Shown: one piece after another, positions 6,674-7,052 of the stretch | How positions within the stretch are numbered: the stretch's first letter is position 1 | How the letters are laid out: every line of letters starts with the position of its first letter | Assembly (NCBI GenBank): GCA_963923035.1 | Contig: CAWUKT010000152.1 | Location: 1 to 7,052, forward strand | Direction of reading: 5' to 3' | Source of the DNA: CAWUKT01 sp963923035 | GTDB taxonomy: Bacteria > Bacteroidota > Bacteroidia > J057 > JADKCL01 | Length of the DNA: 7,052 nt | The notes under the pieces: generated by a model | Database searches by the model: none | The model's input: only the letters and a program-made list of their open reading frames with translations | Told to the model about the DNA's origin: nothing | Program-made: the position numbers and the translations under genes

Positions 6674-6837
6674 AAAAAATATCGGAGGGCGCGGTTGGGA
6701 AGGCTTCGGTTTCAAGGGGATGGAGAAGGAAATTCAGATGGACAATTTCAAATGACAAATGGGGGACGTCGGGAAAAGGGGAGAGGGGACAAATGAAAGG
6801 GCTGGGAAAATGGAAATGGGGATGGGGCTTGTGAGCG
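6674..6837. other. Purine-rich intergenic stretch, no gene seen
   Basis: Between the transporter promoter and the repeat array I see no supported gene. The plus strand is purine-rich (50 of 60 bases at 6771-6830), with many short G runs, for example GGGGG at 6761-6765. It resembles the polypurine tract before the lipoprotein gene in composition and in shared words (GGGAAA, GGGCAAA-like, GAAAATG). Reading frames crossing it into the array are open on both strands, but they look compositional. Confidence 0.4.
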
Positions 6838-7052
6838 GAGTTCTGGACTCGGAAGGCCGAGTTCCCGACTCGGAAAGTCGAGTTCGGGACTCCGATGCCG
6901 CGGTTCTGGACTCGGAAGGTCGAGTTCTCGACTCGGAAAGTGGAGTTCCGGACTGCGATGCCGCGGTCCCAGACCGCGCTGTCGCGGTTCCGCACCGCGA
7001 TGCCGCGGTTCCAGACCGCGATGCCGCGGTTCCAGACCGCGATGCCGCGGTT
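6838..7052. repeat. Array of 21-bp tandem repeats forming phased hairpins (runs off window edge)
   Basis: There are ten full units of exactly 21 bp plus 5 bases of an eleventh, with no indels; units begin at 6838, 6859, 6880, 6901, 6922, 6943, 6964, 6985, 7006 and 7027. Across each unit boundary lies a 16-nt dyad of 6-nt arms and a 4-nt loop, repeated every 21 bp from 6847 to 7051, with 5-nt spacers such as TCCAG. The first dyad (6847-6862) is ACTCGG-AAGG-CCGAGT. The seventh to tenth are ACCGCG-N4-CGCGGT, also perfect. Those between have wobble pairs or one or two mismatches. Units 1-3 and 4-6 form two copies of a 63-bp super-repeat differing at 7 positions; units 9 and 10 are identical. There are no unique spacers, so it is not a CRISPR array. 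The function is unknown. Confidence 0.92.

Noticed and set aside
6669..6995. A 108-codon minus-strand frame with heptapeptide repeats (NSTFRVQ-like)
   Set aside because: The heptads are only the translation of the 21-bp DNA repeat. Changes between units follow stem pairing rather than synonymous positions, and the rest is translated purine tract.
6759..7052. A plus-strand frame from ATG 6759 open to the window end, with VPDRDAA-like repeats
   Set aside because: Any stop-free repeat with a period divisible by three stays open. There is no signal, domain or convincing start context. It should be revisited if the frame continues far beyond the window.
6838..7052. CRISPR array
   Set aside because: The units are contiguous 21-bp repeats without unique spacers, and no cas gene is nearby.

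Overview
The window looks like chromosomal DNA of a member of Bacteroidota, probably a GC-richer, Saprospiria/Lewinella-like lineage (the lineage is inferred from protein style and was not searched). Three things point this way. There is a textbook Bacteroidota promoter (TTTG-N19-TAGATTTG) upstream of the transporter gene. Shine-Dalgarno sequences are weak or absent before the starts. The gene families are also typical: a GbsR/MarR-like regulator, an LVIVD-repeat lipoprotein, a DUF4139-type exported protein and a POT peptide transporter with a large insert.

Layout. Bases 1-146 hold no gene. They contain a 16-bp palindrome beside a weak minus-strand promoter candidate, and the intrinsic terminator of the first gene. 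Bases 147-653 (minus) encode a GbsR-like winged-helix regulator. Bases 654-902 are a divergent intergenic region with a second, similar palindrome over the regulator's probable promoter, followed by a polypurine tract. Bases 903-2960 (plus) are a two-gene unit: an LVIVD beta-propeller lipoprotein, then, 6 bases later, a secreted protein with a short Sm-like N-terminal module and a probable outer-membrane beta-barrel. A hairpin at 2988-3008 separates this unit from a convergent two-gene operon. That operon (6541 down to 3011, minus) encodes a 14-helix POT-family proton/peptide symporter and, 9 bases after it, an exported DUF4139-like protein.

Bases 6542-7052 contain no convincing gene but are the most unusual part. 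They hold the transporter promoter, a terminator-like hairpin in the transporter's 5' leader, a purine-rich stretch, and from 6838 to the window edge a gap-free array of 21-bp repeats. Each repeat period carries a 16-nt dyad (6-bp arms, 4-nt loop) followed by a 5-nt spacer. The stem occurs in two different but equally complementary sequence versions, ACTCGG/CCGAGT and ACCGCG/CGCGGT. This suggests selection or copying that preserves the fold rather than the bases.

Working together: the + unit and the POT operon mostly concern the cell envelope (lipoprotein, barrel, peptide import, exported DUF4139 protein). The regulator may control itself and a gene beyond the left edge through the paired palindromes. 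No defence system, mobile element, CRISPR array, tRNA or rRNA was seen.
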